From: Pectobacterium zantedeschiae | Lineage (GTDB): Bacteria; Pseudomonadota; Gammaproteobacteria; Enterobacterales; Enterobacteriaceae | Assembly: GCF_004137795.1 (NCBI RefSeq) | Contig: NZ_NWTM01000001.1 | Span: 744,001-808,000 of the forward strand | Direction: 5' to 3' | DNA: 64,000 nucleotides | In this document: piece after piece, positions 38,568-46,460 of the stretch | Position numbering within the stretch: position 1 is the stretch's first letter | How the letters are laid out: the number at the start of each line of letters is the position of its first letter | Made by a program: the position numbers and the translations under genes | The notes under the pieces: generated by a model | Told to the model about the DNA's origin: nothing | Seen by the model: the letters and a program-made list of their open reading frames with translations, nothing else | Databases searched by the model: none

Positions 38568-39287
38568 TTAAAATTGCTGGCTTAGCAGCGTGACCATCGC
38601 GTTCAGGTAGCATTCGCTGGCGGCATCTGCCGAGATTGGCGGAAGCTCAGCGGTAATACAATGGAGCGAACGATCGGCACACCAGCTTCCGAAAGAGCCA
38701 GGTGTGTCGTAACCGATACTGGATACCAACGGCAGCTCGCACTGTTGCGCTAACCATCTGCCCAGTTCGGACCTGTGTGGATCTTCAATACAGGCGAGTG
38801 GCTCATGAAAAGAGACAACCCAGTGAGGATTAAGTTTCTCAATCAGCGTACAAAGGGCTTTCGTTTCTGGTTCTGAGCCTGCGGTTTCACCGGTGGATAG
38901 CTCGACATCACGTTCATCTGCCGCGCTATTCCAGCGATATATCGTATTCCCCGCCTGCCAGTTACTGGCTGGAAAATTGCGGTTGAGATCGACACCGTTT
39001 GCGTTGGCACGCAGGCCTAACTGACAGCCATCTGGATTTACCGCAAGAATAACGTGATGGCGGCGCTGTCCTGAAAAGAGGGTGCGCAGTGCACAGGAAA
39101 GCGCCACAACCGCGGCGGTTTCATCTCCGTGTGTCCCGGCAATAATCAGCCCGCTCTCTAAGGACGCTAATTCGGCTGGAAAATAGAGTAGCGGTGCACC
39201 CAACAGCGATTTTCCATAAGGTTCTCCCAGCGACGGCAAATTACCTCGTTTTTGACGCGCCTGAAGAGGAATGATCGTATTTCCCAT
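38568..39287 (-). CDS. mpaA: Murein peptide amidase A
   Basis: The product has 239 residues (242 in E. coli). It is an M14-type zinc carboxypeptidase that cleaves the gamma-D-Glu to diaminopimelate bond in recycled murein peptides. Zinc ligands are in GTHGDE and VSFHEPLACIED, the substrate pocket in NPDGCQLGLRANANGVDLNR, and the catalytic Glu in ITAELP. The ATG at 39287 fits the family length and has AGGGCG upstream; the frame extends 12 codons further. It is divergent from mppA, which brings in murein tripeptide, so the two form a recycling pair. Confidence 0.94.
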   Translation of the reverse strand: MGNTIIPLQARQKRGNLPSLGEPYGKSLLGAPLLYFPAELASLESGLIIAGTHGDETAAVVALSCALRTLFSGQRRHHVILAVNPDGCQLGLRANANGVDLNRNFPASNWQAGNTIYRWNSAADERDVELSTGETAGSEPETKALCTLIEKLNPHWVVSFHEPLACIEDPHRSELGRWLAQQCELPLVSSIGYDTPGSFGSWCADRSLHCITAELPPISADAASECYLNAMVTLLSQQF

Positions 39288-39453
39288 GATATCGCCCTGT
39301 GGTTGACCTATGTGTTTCATCATAAAAAAATCGCTTCAGAGACGCAAACGGTGATACGGATTGACAAATTGCGGGGGTATCGCTGGATGATAGCGATGAT
39401 TTCTGACTATTATATTCTTCAATCATTTCATTACGCTTTCAGGTCAACTCATC

Positions 39454-41070
39454 ATGCACTATGGATATTCTGCATTTTATGCCGCGTTGATGGCGGCCAT
39501 GGCGGGTAATGCCGTCGCGGCGCAGGTTCCGGCGGGAACGCTTCTGGCTGAGAAACAGGAAATCGTCCGCCATATTAAAGATGAACCGGCTTCCCTTGAC
39601 CCGATAAAAGCGGTGGGACTGATGGAAGCTCAGGTCGCGCGCGATCTGTTTGAAGGGCTGGTCAATCAGGATGCCAAGGGGAATATCGTCCCTGGCGTAG
39701 CGTTGCGTTGGCAGACGAGCGATAACCGTACGTTTATCTTTACGCTGCGTGATAATGCCCGCTGGTCTAACGGTGAACCCGTTACGGCAAACGATTTTGT
39801 CTACAGCTGGCGTCGCTTGGTCACGCCTGAAAACAGTTCGTCATTCGCCTGGTTTGCCCGACTCGCTGGGATTCAGAATGCTGAACCGATTCTCGCAGGA
39901 AAAATGCCCGCCGATCAGCTTGGCGTGACGGCCGTTAATGATCACACGCTGAAAGTCCAACTCAGCAAGCCTGTACCTTATTTTGTTAGCCTGACAGCGA
40001 ATTTCAGCCTGTTTCCAGTCCATCAGGCTACGGTAGAAAAATTCGGGAACGACTGGACGAAACCGGGAAATCTGGTCGGAAATGGTGCGTTTAAGCTGGA
40101 TCATCGCGTCGTTAATGAGAAGCTGGTGCTCACGCAGAATCAATATTATTGGGATAACGCCAATACGCGTCTAACGAAAGTGACTTTTGTTCCGATCAAT
40201 CAGGAATCGAACGCGACAAAACGCTATCTGTCTGGGGATATTGATATCACCGAGTCATTTCCTAAAAATTTATACCAGAAGCTACTGAAAGATTTACCCG
40301 GTCAGGTTTATACGCCGGATCAGCTTGGCACCTATTACTACGCGTTTAACACGCAACGTGCGCCGACCAATGATGTTCGGGTACGAAAAGCCCTGTCTTA
40401 CGCCATCGACCGTAAAGTGATTGCCGAAAAAGTACTCGGCACGGGAGAAAAACCGGCCTGGCACTTCACGCCGGATGTCACCGCAGGCTTCAAACCAACG
40501 GAAAGCCTGTTGCAGCAATATTCTCAGGATGAGCTGGATGCGCAGGCCAAAGCGCTGATGGCGGCCGCAGGTTATGGTCCAAATAACCCGTTGAAACTCT
40601 CGCTGTTGTACAACACCTCGGAAAGCCACCAGAAAATCGCGATTGCCGTGGCTTCTATGTGGAAGAAAACGCTGGGGGTCGATGTACGCTTATCCAATCA
40701 AGAGTGGCAAACTTACATCGACAGTCGCAATAGCGGTAATTTTGACGTCGTGCGGGCGTCCTGGGTCGGAGACTATAACGAACCCTCGACATTCCTTTCT
40801 CTGATGACATCACACCACAGCGGGAATATCGCACGCTTTAAAAGTGCGAATTACGATCGTGTGCTGGATGAAGCCGGTAACCAGACTAACCCGCAAGCGC
40901 TGAATGCAGACTACAATCGGGCAGAGCAGATATTGATGGATGAAGCGCCGATTGCGCCGATCTATCAATATACTAACGGACGCTTGATCAAGCCGTGGGT
41001 GAAAGGGTATCCGATTACTAACCCCGAAGATGTAGCGTACAGCCACATGCTCTACATCGAAAAGCATTAA
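39454..41070 (+). CDS. mppA: Murein tripeptide-binding protein MppA
   Basis: The product has 538 residues. It is a periplasmic SBP_bac_5 protein that delivers murein tripeptide to the Opp permease. The signal peptide ends near NAVAA (23). Family motifs include EPASLDPIKA, WSNGEPVTANDFVYSWRRL and FNTQRAPTNDVRVRKALSYA. OppA is the nearest alternative, but the pairing with mpaA and the position next to zntB, as in E. coli, support MppA. An Opp gene cluster would be expected elsewhere. Confidence 0.88.
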   Translation: MHYGYSAFYAALMAAMAGNAVAAQVPAGTLLAEKQEIVRHIKDEPASLDPIKAVGLMEAQVARDLFEGLVNQDAKGNIVPGVALRWQTSDNRTFIFTLRDNARWSNGEPVTANDFVYSWRRLVTPENSSSFAWFARLAGIQNAEPILAGKMPADQLGVTAVNDHTLKVQLSKPVPYFVSLTANFSLFPVHQATVEKFGNDWTKPGNLVGNGAFKLDHRVVNEKLVLTQNQYYWDNANTRLTKVTFVPINQESNATKRYLSGDIDITESFPKNLYQKLLKDLPGQVYTPDQLGTYYYAFNTQRAPTNDVRVRKALSYAIDRKVIAEKVLGTGEKPAWHFTPDVTAGFKPTESLLQQYSQDELDAQAKALMAAAGYGPNNPLKLSLLYNTSESHQKIAIAVASMWKKTLGVDVRLSNQEWQTYIDSRNSGNFDVVRASWVGDYNEPSTFLSLMTSHHSGNIARFKSANYDRVLDEAGNQTNPQALNADYNRAEQILMDEAPIAPIYQYTNGRLIKPWVKGYPITNPEDVAYSHMLYIEKH

Positions 41071-41186
41071 GTACCGTATGAATAAGCCGGAGCGGTCATG
41101 ATGGCCTTCCGGCGGGTGGAACGCAGAACGAGTAGTAAAAGAGTTGATAGTAAAGAACTGATAGCAAAAACCGTTGGAGGCAAGAC

Positions 41187-42170
41187 GTGGAATCCTTTGC
41201 AGGAAAAGAGTTGCAACACAGCGGTGCGGTTCATGCGTATCAGTTGGACGGAAAGGGCGGCATTACCCCGATTGGCGAGCAGGACGTGGTTAACAGCGAG
41301 AAACCCTGCTGGCTGCATCTGGATTCTACTCTGCCCGCCAGCGCCCGCTGGCTGAATAAAACGACAGTGGTACCAGATAGCGTACGCAATGCGTTGGCGG
41401 GGGAAAGTGCTCGCCCCAGAGTGACACGTTTGGGTGAGGGCACGCTGATCACGCTGCGCAGCATTAACCTGAACGCCAATGCGCGGCCAGACCAGTTGGT
41501 GGCCGTTCGGGTATTCATTACTGACAAGCTGATTATCTCTACCCGACGCCGTAAGATTCTGGCCATCGACGAGATTCTTACCGACCTGAAGGAAGGCAAT
41601 GGCCCAACGGATAGCGGAAACTGGCTTGTTTCCATTGCTGAAGCATTGACCGATCATACCAGCGAGTTTATTGATGATTTGCATGAGAAAATTATCGATC
41701 TGGAAGACGATTTGCTGGAACAAAAGATTCCGCCGCGCGGCGAGCTGGCGCTGATTCGCAAACAGCTTATCGTGTTACGCCGCTACATGACGCCACAGCG
41801 CGATGTCTTTTCGCGTATTTCCGGCGAGAAGCTGCCCTGGATGCAAGATGATGACCGACGCAGAATGCAGGAGATTGCCGATCGATTAGGTCGCGGGCTG
41901 GAGGATTTGGATGCCAGTATTGCTCGTACCACCGTGCTCTCGGATGAAATTACCGCCTTGATGACCGAAGCGATGAACCGTCGTACTTATACGATGTCGC
42001 TTTTGGCGATGGTTTTTTTGCCGACGACGTTCTTAACCGGTTTATTTGGCGTCAATTTGGGGGGAATCCCCGGCGGCGATGCGCCGTTTGGTTTTTTCAC
42101 TTTCTGCCTGATGTTGGTGATATTGGTTGGCGGCGTTGCATGGTGGTTAAAGCGCAGTAAATGGCTATAG
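41187..42170 (+). CDS. zntB: Zinc transport protein ZntB (CorA family)
   Basis: The product has 327 residues, as in E. coli. The large N-terminal cytoplasmic domain is followed by a long helix and two C-terminal membrane helices joined by the GVN loop ([11 protein letters not shown]). It forms a pentameric zinc channel or transporter in the inner membrane. It starts with GTG; GGAGG lies 6 bp upstream. The gene is followed by fnrS, as in E. coli. Confidence 0.96.
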   Translation: MESFAGKELQHSGAVHAYQLDGKGGITPIGEQDVVNSEKPCWLHLDSTLPASARWLNKTTVVPDSVRNALAGESARPRVTRLGEGTLITLRSINLNANARPDQLVAVRVFITDKLIISTRRRKILAIDEILTDLKEGNGPTDSGNWLVSIAEALTDHTSEFIDDLHEKIIDLEDDLLEQKIPPRGELALIRKQLIVLRRYMTPQRDVFSRISGEKLPWMQDDDRRRMQEIADRLGRGLEDLDASIARTTVLSDEITALMTEAMNRRTYTMSLLAMVFLPTTFLTGLFGVNLGGIPGGDAPFGFFTFCLMLVILVGGVAWWLKRSKWL

Positions 42171-42238
42171 AGACTCGCGGTGAGTGGGTGAGCAGATAAT
42201 CACAAACTGTCACGAATGGCTAAAAAACCACGCGTAAA

Positions 42239-42283
42239 TTGAGCAATATCAACATTTTTTACCTTGTTGTGCGGCACTATCAT
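42239..42283 (+). promoter_or_regulatory. FNR site and promoter of fnrS
   Basis: TTGAGCAATATCAA at 42239-42252 fits the FNR consensus TTGAT-N4-ATCAA with one mismatch. It is centred about 42 bp before the predicted fnrS 5' end, the class II activation position. A TATCAT -10 lies at 42278-42283. Confidence 0.85.
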
Positions 42284-42287
42284 TCTC

Positions 42288-42407
42288 GCAGGTGAATGCA
42301 ACGTCAAGCGATGGGCGTTGCGCTCCATATTGTCTTACTTCCTTTTTTGAATTACTGCATAGCACAATTGATTCACACCATGCCGACAGTTTTGTCGGCT
42401 TTTTTTT
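42288..42407 (+). ncRNA. fnrS: Small regulatory RNA FnrS
   Basis: The 5' part from GCAGGTGAATGCAACGTC through the Hfq-binding U-rich stretch near 42347 and on to AGCACAATTGATTC matches E. coli FnrS almost base for base. The terminator stem GCCGACA / TGTCGGC and eight T close it at 42407. FnrS is induced without oxygen by FNR and represses mRNAs of aerobic metabolism and oxidative-stress proteins such as sodB. The genomic neighbour zntB is conserved; dbpA, on the other side in E. coli, is missing here. Confidence 0.95.
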
Positions 42408-42440
42408 GTCCCTCGATCCTGCTCCTTCCTGTCCACCCCT

Positions 42441-42595
42441 GGCATTTTATTATAGTGGGCTAACGCGCCACACCCTTCGGGCCGTCGCAAGCGACGTTGT
42501 AAAATGCCTTTGGCATTTTATTATAGTGGGCTAACGCACCACACCCTTCGGGCCGTCGCAAGCGACGTTATAAAATGCCTTTGGCATTTTATTCA
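42441..42595. repeat. 71-bp tandem repeat with internal hairpins
   Basis: Two near-identical 71-bp units start at 42441 and 42512 and a partial third at 42583. They differ at only a few bases (CGCGCCAC against CGCACCAC, GTTGTA against GTTATA). Each contains CGTCGCAAGCGACG, and each junction carries AAAATGCCTTTGGCATTTT, both perfect hairpins. It may act as a transcript-end or mRNA-stability element. Confidence 0.85.
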
Positions 42596-42711
42596 TTAGC
42601 TTACTACGCTTAAAGAGAAGTGCTGGTGCTGCTTGGCCAGCCGTAACGCATGTCTGTACTGCTTCAGTAGCTGGATTTGCCTTAACATTATCCAACACCG
42701 AGGAGGAAAAT

Positions 42712-42888
42712 ATGCTCACTCAAGGCGCGACGGATTATCTACAGGCCGACACGGTTCCGGTTGAACCGATTCCTATTGTGCCGAACGACCCGTCACCTTA
42801 TCCGCTTCCCGATAAACCCCCCACTCCTGACCCACCTCCAACAGGGCCAGAACACGAACCTGTCACTGAACCACCGCAAGATAGATAG
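42712..42888 (+). CDS. Proline-rich 58-residue protein
   Basis: The product has 58 residues. An excellent ribosome site (GAGGAGG, 6 bp before the ATG) supports translation. After a short N-terminus (MLTQGATDYLQA) the chain is almost all Pro, Asp, Glu, Thr and Val (PIPIVPNDPSPYPLPDKPPT and on), so it is acidic and unstructured, with no export signal. I do not recognise it. It lies between the 71-bp repeats and the convergent ttcA. Confidence 0.6.
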   Translation: MLTQGATDYLQADTVPVEPIPIVPNDPSPYPLPDKPPTPDPPPTGPEHEPVTEPPQDR

Positions 42889-42911
42889 CGATACGATACT
42901 CGGTGGAAAAC

Positions 42912-42964
42912 AGAAATAAAAAACACGGTGGTGAAACAGCAACTGCTGCTTCTAGCCACCGTGT
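42912..42964 (-). terminator. Terminator of ttcA
   Basis: A 9-bp stem (ACACGGTGG / CCACCGTGT) closes a 24-nt loop that contains a further AGCA/TGCT hairpin. On the minus strand TTTTTTATTTCTG follows. It may also stop the short proline-rich gene transcript. Confidence 0.75.
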
Positions 42965-43009
42965 CCATATTCTCAACGGTAATGCTATTCCCTCACGAGA
43001 ATGTGGCGC

Positions 43010-43945
43010 TTATTTTATTTCCAGCACGTCAAGGCGGGTAATTGGCGGTGTCTCGTCATCGTCTTCAGGCTGCCAGCCAGCAGGTTGTAACGGCAGTTCT
43101 TCGCGGTCGAAAGCCAGATCGCCGCCATCCACCACCTCACTACCGTGACGAATGCTTTTGAAATCAAACAGCGCATGATCGGCGAGATGAGAAGGAACAA
43201 CGTTCTGCATAGCGCTGAACATAGTCTCAATACGGCCAGGATAGCGTTTATCCCAGTCGCGCAGCATATCTTTAATCACCTGACGTTGCAGATTTGGCTG
43301 CGAACCACACAGGTTACACGGAATAATTGGATATTGACGGGCTTCAGCAAAGCGTTCGATATCTTTTTCACGGCAGTAGGCAAGAGGACGGATGACGATA
43401 TGTTTACCGTCATCGCTCATCAACTTCGGTGGCATACCTTTCAATTTTCCACCGTAGAACATATTCAGGAATAGCGTTTGCAGAATATCGTCGCGGTGGT
43501 GACCAAGGGCGATTTTTGTTGCGCCGAGTTCCGTCGCAGTACGGTATAAAATCCCGCGGCGCAGCCGTGAACACAGCGAGCAGGTGGTTTTTCCTTCCGG
43601 GATTTTCTCTTTCACAATCCCATAGGTATTTTCTTCGACGATCTTGTATTCCACGCCGATATTATCAAGGTATTGCGGCAGAACATGTTCCGGGAACCCC
43701 GGCTGCTTCTGATCCAGATTCACTGCGACCAGAGAAAAGTTAATTGGCGCACTTTGTTGCAGATTGCGCAGAATTTCCAGCATCGTGAAGCTATCTTTTC
43801 CGCCGGACAGGCAGACCATAATGCGGTCGCCTTCTTCAATCATATTGAAATCAGCGATAGCTTCGCCGACGTTACGGCGCAGGCGCTTTTGCAATTTGTT
43901 GAGGTTGTATTGTTCTTTCTGGTTAATTTGTTGATTTTCTGACAT
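43010..43945 (-). CDS. ttcA: tRNA 2-thiocytidine(32) synthetase TtcA
   Basis: The product has 311 residues, as in E. coli. It inserts sulfur at C2 of cytidine 32 in certain tRNAs, using ATP and an Fe-S cluster. The PP-loop is SGGKDS near 58-63. The cysteines of the catalytic cluster are in TTCSLCSR, with another in IPCNLCGS. The start at 43945 matches the family N-terminus ([20 protein letters not shown]); the frame runs 7 codons further. No other tRNA-modification gene is adjacent. The upstream stretch 43946-44195 shows no gene. Confidence 0.96.
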   Translation of the reverse strand: MSENQQINQKEQYNLNKLQKRLRRNVGEAIADFNMIEEGDRIMVCLSGGKDSFTMLEILRNLQQSAPINFSLVAVNLDQKQPGFPEHVLPQYLDNIGVEYKIVEENTYGIVKEKIPEGKTTCSLCSRLRRGILYRTATELGATKIALGHHRDDILQTLFLNMFYGGKLKGMPPKLMSDDGKHIVIRPLAYCREKDIERFAEARQYPIIPCNLCGSQPNLQRQVIKDMLRDWDKRYPGRIETMFSAMQNVVPSHLADHALFDFKSIRHGSEVVDGGDLAFDREELPLQPAGWQPEDDDETPPITRLDVLEIK

Positions 43946-44195
43946 TTTTATCTGTGCTCGTTGCAAAAGGCGTTGCGGATGGAAAACGGTTCAGCGCAGA
44001 CGCCAACATGGTCTGCATGATCATGGCGTGTATGGTACGGATTACGGCGGCGAATGCCAGACTGTTTTACAGTGGTAACAGGAAAAGAGAGCGTCTCTTT
44101 TGTTTTGCCAGTAGTGAAATACAGCCCTTTTTGGCAAAGATATCGCTTATGACTATCCTAAAAGATGAGTGTTCAACCAAAAAGAGGAATATGTC

Positions 44196-44363
44196 GTGAG
44201 TAACAACACATCAAGAGGAACATCGTCAAGCAACCCTCAACAAGGCGGTAACTGGCCTAGCACCACCGGAAATCCATCGGGTGGCAATAGAGGTAATGCG
44301 CCTTCATCTTCAGGTGGAAATTCAGGCAAGTCAGGAGGCGGTTCTGGCAAAGCAGGGAAGTAG
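44196..44363 (+). CDS. Glycine/serine-rich 55-residue protein
   Basis: The product has 55 residues from a GTG at 44196 with AGAGGA 8 bp upstream. It is composed mainly of Gly, Ser, Asn and Pro with a basic tail (SGKSGGGSGKAGK), so it is disordered and soluble. It vaguely recalls small KGG-type stress proteins such as YciG but lacks clear KGG repeats. I do not recognise it. A strong terminator follows 14 bp after the stop, which supports it as a real short transcript unit. Confidence 0.5.
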   Translation: MSNNTSRGTSSSNPQQGGNWPSTTGNPSGGNRGNAPSSSGGNSGKSGGGSGKAGK

Positions 44364-44366
44364 AAG

Positions 44367-44415
44367 ATATAAAACAACACTACGGCTAGTGAGATAAATA
44401 ACCTAGCCGTAGTGT
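44367..44415. terminator. Bidirectional terminator between the Gly/Ser-rich gene and the cystatin gene
   Basis: A perfect 13-bp stem (ACACTACGGCTAG / CTAGCCGTAGTGT, 13-nt loop) is followed by TGTTTTATA on the minus strand. Confidence 0.85.
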
Positions 44416-44434
44416 CATGTATTCTATGAATTAT

Positions 44435-44707
44435 TTATTGCGGTAAGACTTCTTCAATTTTAGTAATGTGTGCATCGCCACTCAGCGGCTTATAAATATG
44501 AATTTTCACAATTTTTAGCGGGGCTTCTGGGGTCGTTACCGTGCCTTTCGTCAGGAAGGAGTAATTCGTACCGGATACAACCTGTGTTGCAACAAATAAC
44601 GGTGTGTAAGCCACACCCAGCAAATGTACGGTAGATTTAAAAAGTGATTTATCAGCATCATTCAAATCACGGAAAGCAGTCCATCCACCAGAAAGTTGAT
44701 CTGACAT
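44435..44707 (-). CDS. Stefin-like cystatin (putative cysteine protease inhibitor)
   Basis: The product has 90 residues. The three inhibitory elements of family I25 are recognisable: an N-terminal Gly-Gly (SGGW, 7-8), the central loop QVVSGTNY (42-49; stefin A has QVVAGTNY), and a C-terminal hairpin KIHIYKPLSGDAHI that aligns with stefin KVFKSLPGQNED. An N-terminal helix region lies before the QxVxG loop, as in the cystatin fold. There are no cysteines and no signal peptide, as in stefins, so it is cytosolic unless exported by a leaderless route. Papain-like proteases of host plants, or of the cell itself, are possible targets. It is transcribed alone, against its neighbours. Function is inferred from motifs and not proven. 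Confidence 0.7.
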   Translation of the reverse strand: MSDQLSGGWTAFRDLNDADKSLFKSTVHLLGVAYTPLFVATQVVSGTNYSFLTKGTVTTPEAPLKIVKIHIYKPLSGDAHITKIEEVLPQ

Positions 44708-45261
44708 TATTTCACCTCATTTAATTTGCTTGATAACATAATCGCTGTGATGCTCTATTAAAATTTCATAGGGCAGTGAAATGAGAATAGGTCGCTTTAT
44801 TTTATTTGGCAAGAAAGTACGCCATTCCCTTTATATGAATAAGATTAAAGCATATCGAAAAATAAAAATAAGAAACTCTATATGAATTTTAATGGTGATT
44901 TTTTAAGAGGAAATTAGATTTGGTGGAAATAATTTCATTTAAAACAATATTAATTTATCTTAATCCCAAGAATCTTATGCAATAGCGTTCGGTGAACCAC
45001 ATTGCATCATGAGCGTTGATTGCCTTAATCCCCTCACGATATTTTCATTGAATGTCGTTGTATTTTTCTTCAGCCATCCACTCATTCAGTACTGTAAACA
45101 TAGCCTTGCTCGATGCTGATCAACAACTATCAGAGTAGTAAAGTATTTTAAAATAAGAATATAGGCATTCAACGTAATATATCTCTCGCGCTATGACGGC
45201 TGTCATCGGCTGAGCGGAAATTCCCACCATGCTCACGAATAAATTTAATAAAGAGGGATAA
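44708..45261. other. AT-rich non-coding stretch between the cystatin and ferredoxin genes
   Basis: It should hold the cystatin promoter at the left and the promoter of the 45262-45782 operon at the right. Only an 18-codon frame without clear support (45045-45101, minus) was seen. No RNA gene or repeat was recognised. Confidence 0.5.
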
Positions 45262-45414
45262 ATGGAAAAAGAAAAAAGTGAACGATTGAAAAATGAACAT
45301 GCGTCAGAAGACGTTAATAAAAAAGATGAGGCCGTTGATAAAGAGAATCGCGCCGATGACTCAAATAAAAGACGGCCTGGGTGTAATCGCGCGAAGTGTT
45401 TCTGTGCGCGATGA
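45262..45414 (+). CDS. Charged 50-residue protein with Cys-rich tail
   Basis: The product has 50 residues with a good ribosome site (AGAGGG, 6 bp before the ATG). The first 38 residues are highly charged, mostly Lys, Glu, Asp and Asn, and likely disordered. The last 11 are GCNRAKCFCAR with three Cys (41, 46, 48) and Arg/Lys, which could bind a metal or Fe-S cluster or be modified. It lies 32 bp before the ferredoxin gene in the same direction and probably shares its transcript. I do not recognise the family. Confidence 0.5.
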   Translation: MEKEKSERLKNEHASEDVNKKDEAVDKENRADDSNKRRPGCNRAKCFCAR

Positions 45415-45446
45415 AATAAATTTAACTGTTAAAAAAGGATGCAGAA

Positions 45447-45782
45447 ATGGCGGTTTATAACGTTAGAGATTTAACTACGGGGGCTGTAATTCAAGTTCCT
45501 GATGACGTGTGTATTTTAGATGCATTTGAAGAAGCCGGTGTTGATTCACCTTATTCATGTCGTGCTGGAGCATGCTCTTCATGTGCTGCGCTACTGATTG
45601 TCGGTTTTGTTGATCAATCAGATGGTACATTTTTAAATGATGATCAGAAAATTAGATTTATATTAACCTGTTCAGCATATCCTCAAAGTGATTGTATTAT
45701 TCGAACAGGAGTAGAAGAGCTTTTGGAGGATGAAGAAAAAGCGCACAAAGTCTTCTTTGAAGACTGGCAGCGGTGGAACTGA
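45447..45782 (+). CDS. Stand-alone plant-type [2Fe-2S] ferredoxin
   Basis: The product has 111 residues. The chloroplast-type ferredoxin signature [11 protein letters not shown] gives Cys38, Cys43 and Cys46, and Cys75 is in [21 protein letters not shown] is also typical of plant ferredoxins. The usual enterobacterial ferredoxin (isc Fdx) is adrenodoxin-type, so this is unusual. In Pectobacterium the ferredoxin-containing bacteriocins (pectocins M) carry such a domain for uptake through the ferredoxin receptor FusA. Here the C-terminus is only a 20-residue acidic/aromatic tail and no colicin M-like domain follows. It could be an electron carrier, or an orphan pectocin-type targeting domain. 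AAGGA lies before the ATG. Confidence 0.85.
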   Translation: MAVYNVRDLTTGAVIQVPDDVCILDAFEEAGVDSPYSCRAGACSSCAALLIVGFVDQSDGTFLNDDQKIRFILTCSAYPQSDCIIRTGVEELLEDEEKAHKVFFEDWQRWN

Positions 45783-46136
45783 TTTCGGCTTTTTAAGTTT
45801 GTATTTTTTAAATGGAAAAATATGTTCCCTTCATAAAGAAGGGAGCATTATCAAAACATTTGGTGTTCGCCAGCATGGTATGCTGTAAAACGTGCGCATA
45901 CCGACATGACTATAAAGCTGCGCCAAAAACAGGTGTCCACCATTTGGGGAAGACCATAACAGTTCTCTCTAATACTTGCTGTAAGTATTGCTTTATAATC
46001 GCCCACCACTTTCCATATAACCCCCATTTTCTTGATCTTTTCCCGCTTATCTGCATTGAGCCCTGTGTTGTCGGAGCGAGGTATGATAGATATAGTCTTT
46101 GTCTGAAAAATTATTCACCCGATCCGAGGCTAAAAC
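45783..46136. other. Stretch without a supported gene
   Basis: A weak hairpin (TCCCTTC / GAAGGGA, 45826-45844) may end the ferredoxin transcript. A 127-codon frame starting at 45812 is Cys-rich, has no ribosome site, overlaps ydbJ and is not supported. No colicin M-type remnant was recognised. Confidence 0.5.
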
Positions 46137-46427
46137 ATGAAATTGTTGCCATGGCTATGCACTGCTGCTGCGCTTCTGCTGGCGGGATGCAGTAATCATA
46201 GTGAAAACGCTACGGCTGCCCAACAAGACGCTATGCAAAATGATGATAAGAACGCCGTCGTGCTGCTGAAAAGTAGTTCTCCGGTTGACGTTAACTGTAT
46301 GCTGATTGGCGGGACGATGGCGATCGCCAGACAGCTTGATGGCGCGAGTGTGGGAGCCTGTCAGTTAGCGAATGGTAAGCGCTGTAGCGAACAATCGCTG
46401 ATGAATGGAAGCTGTCCTGCGGGGTGA
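46137..46427 (+). CDS. ydbJ: DUF333 lipoprotein YdbJ
   Basis: The product has 96 residues. The signal is of type II with lipobox LLAGC (Cys19). The DUF333 domain follows (VNCMLIGGTMAIARQLDG then GACQLANGKRCSEQSLMNGS, near 53-91), with paired Cys. Its function is unknown. It lies beside ldhA as in E. coli, but hslJ, which sits between them there, is missing. Confidence 0.88.
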   Translation: MKLLPWLCTAAALLLAGCSNHSENATAAQQDAMQNDDKNAVVLLKSSSPVDVNCMLIGGTMAIARQLDGASVGACQLANGKRCSEQSLMNGSCPAG

Positions 46428-46431
46428 GTGT

Positions 46432-46453
46432 TGCGGCAGTCTGCACTGCCGCA
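46432..46453. terminator. Hairpin between convergent ydbJ and ldhA
   Basis: A perfect 9-bp stem (TGCGGCAGT / ACTGCCGCA, loop CTGC) is followed by GAAAACTTT. It probably serves both genes. Confidence 0.6.
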
Positions 46454-46460
46454 GAAAACT

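Noticed and set aside
42292-42534. 80-codon frame starting in fnrS
   Set aside because: It runs through the FnrS terminator into the 71-bp repeats; no protein features.
43954-44199. 81-codon plus-strand frame upstream of the Gly/Ser-rich gene
   Set aside because: It overlaps the promoter area of ttcA and ends inside the next gene; no supporting features.
44570-44584. Possibility that the QVVSG motif is chance
   Set aside because: Kept as cystatin-like because the N-terminal Gly-Gly, the NY that follows the loop and the second hairpin all fall at stefin spacing; a structural check is still listed.
45045-45101. 18-codon minus-strand frame in the AT-rich spacer
   Set aside because: Too short, with no clear ribosome spacing or neighbour context.
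45812-46195. 127-codon Cys-rich frame after the ferredoxin gene; considered as a colicin M-type domain remnant or immunity gene
   Set aside because: No ribosome site, no recognisable domain, and it overlaps the well-supported ydbJ lipoprotein in another frame.
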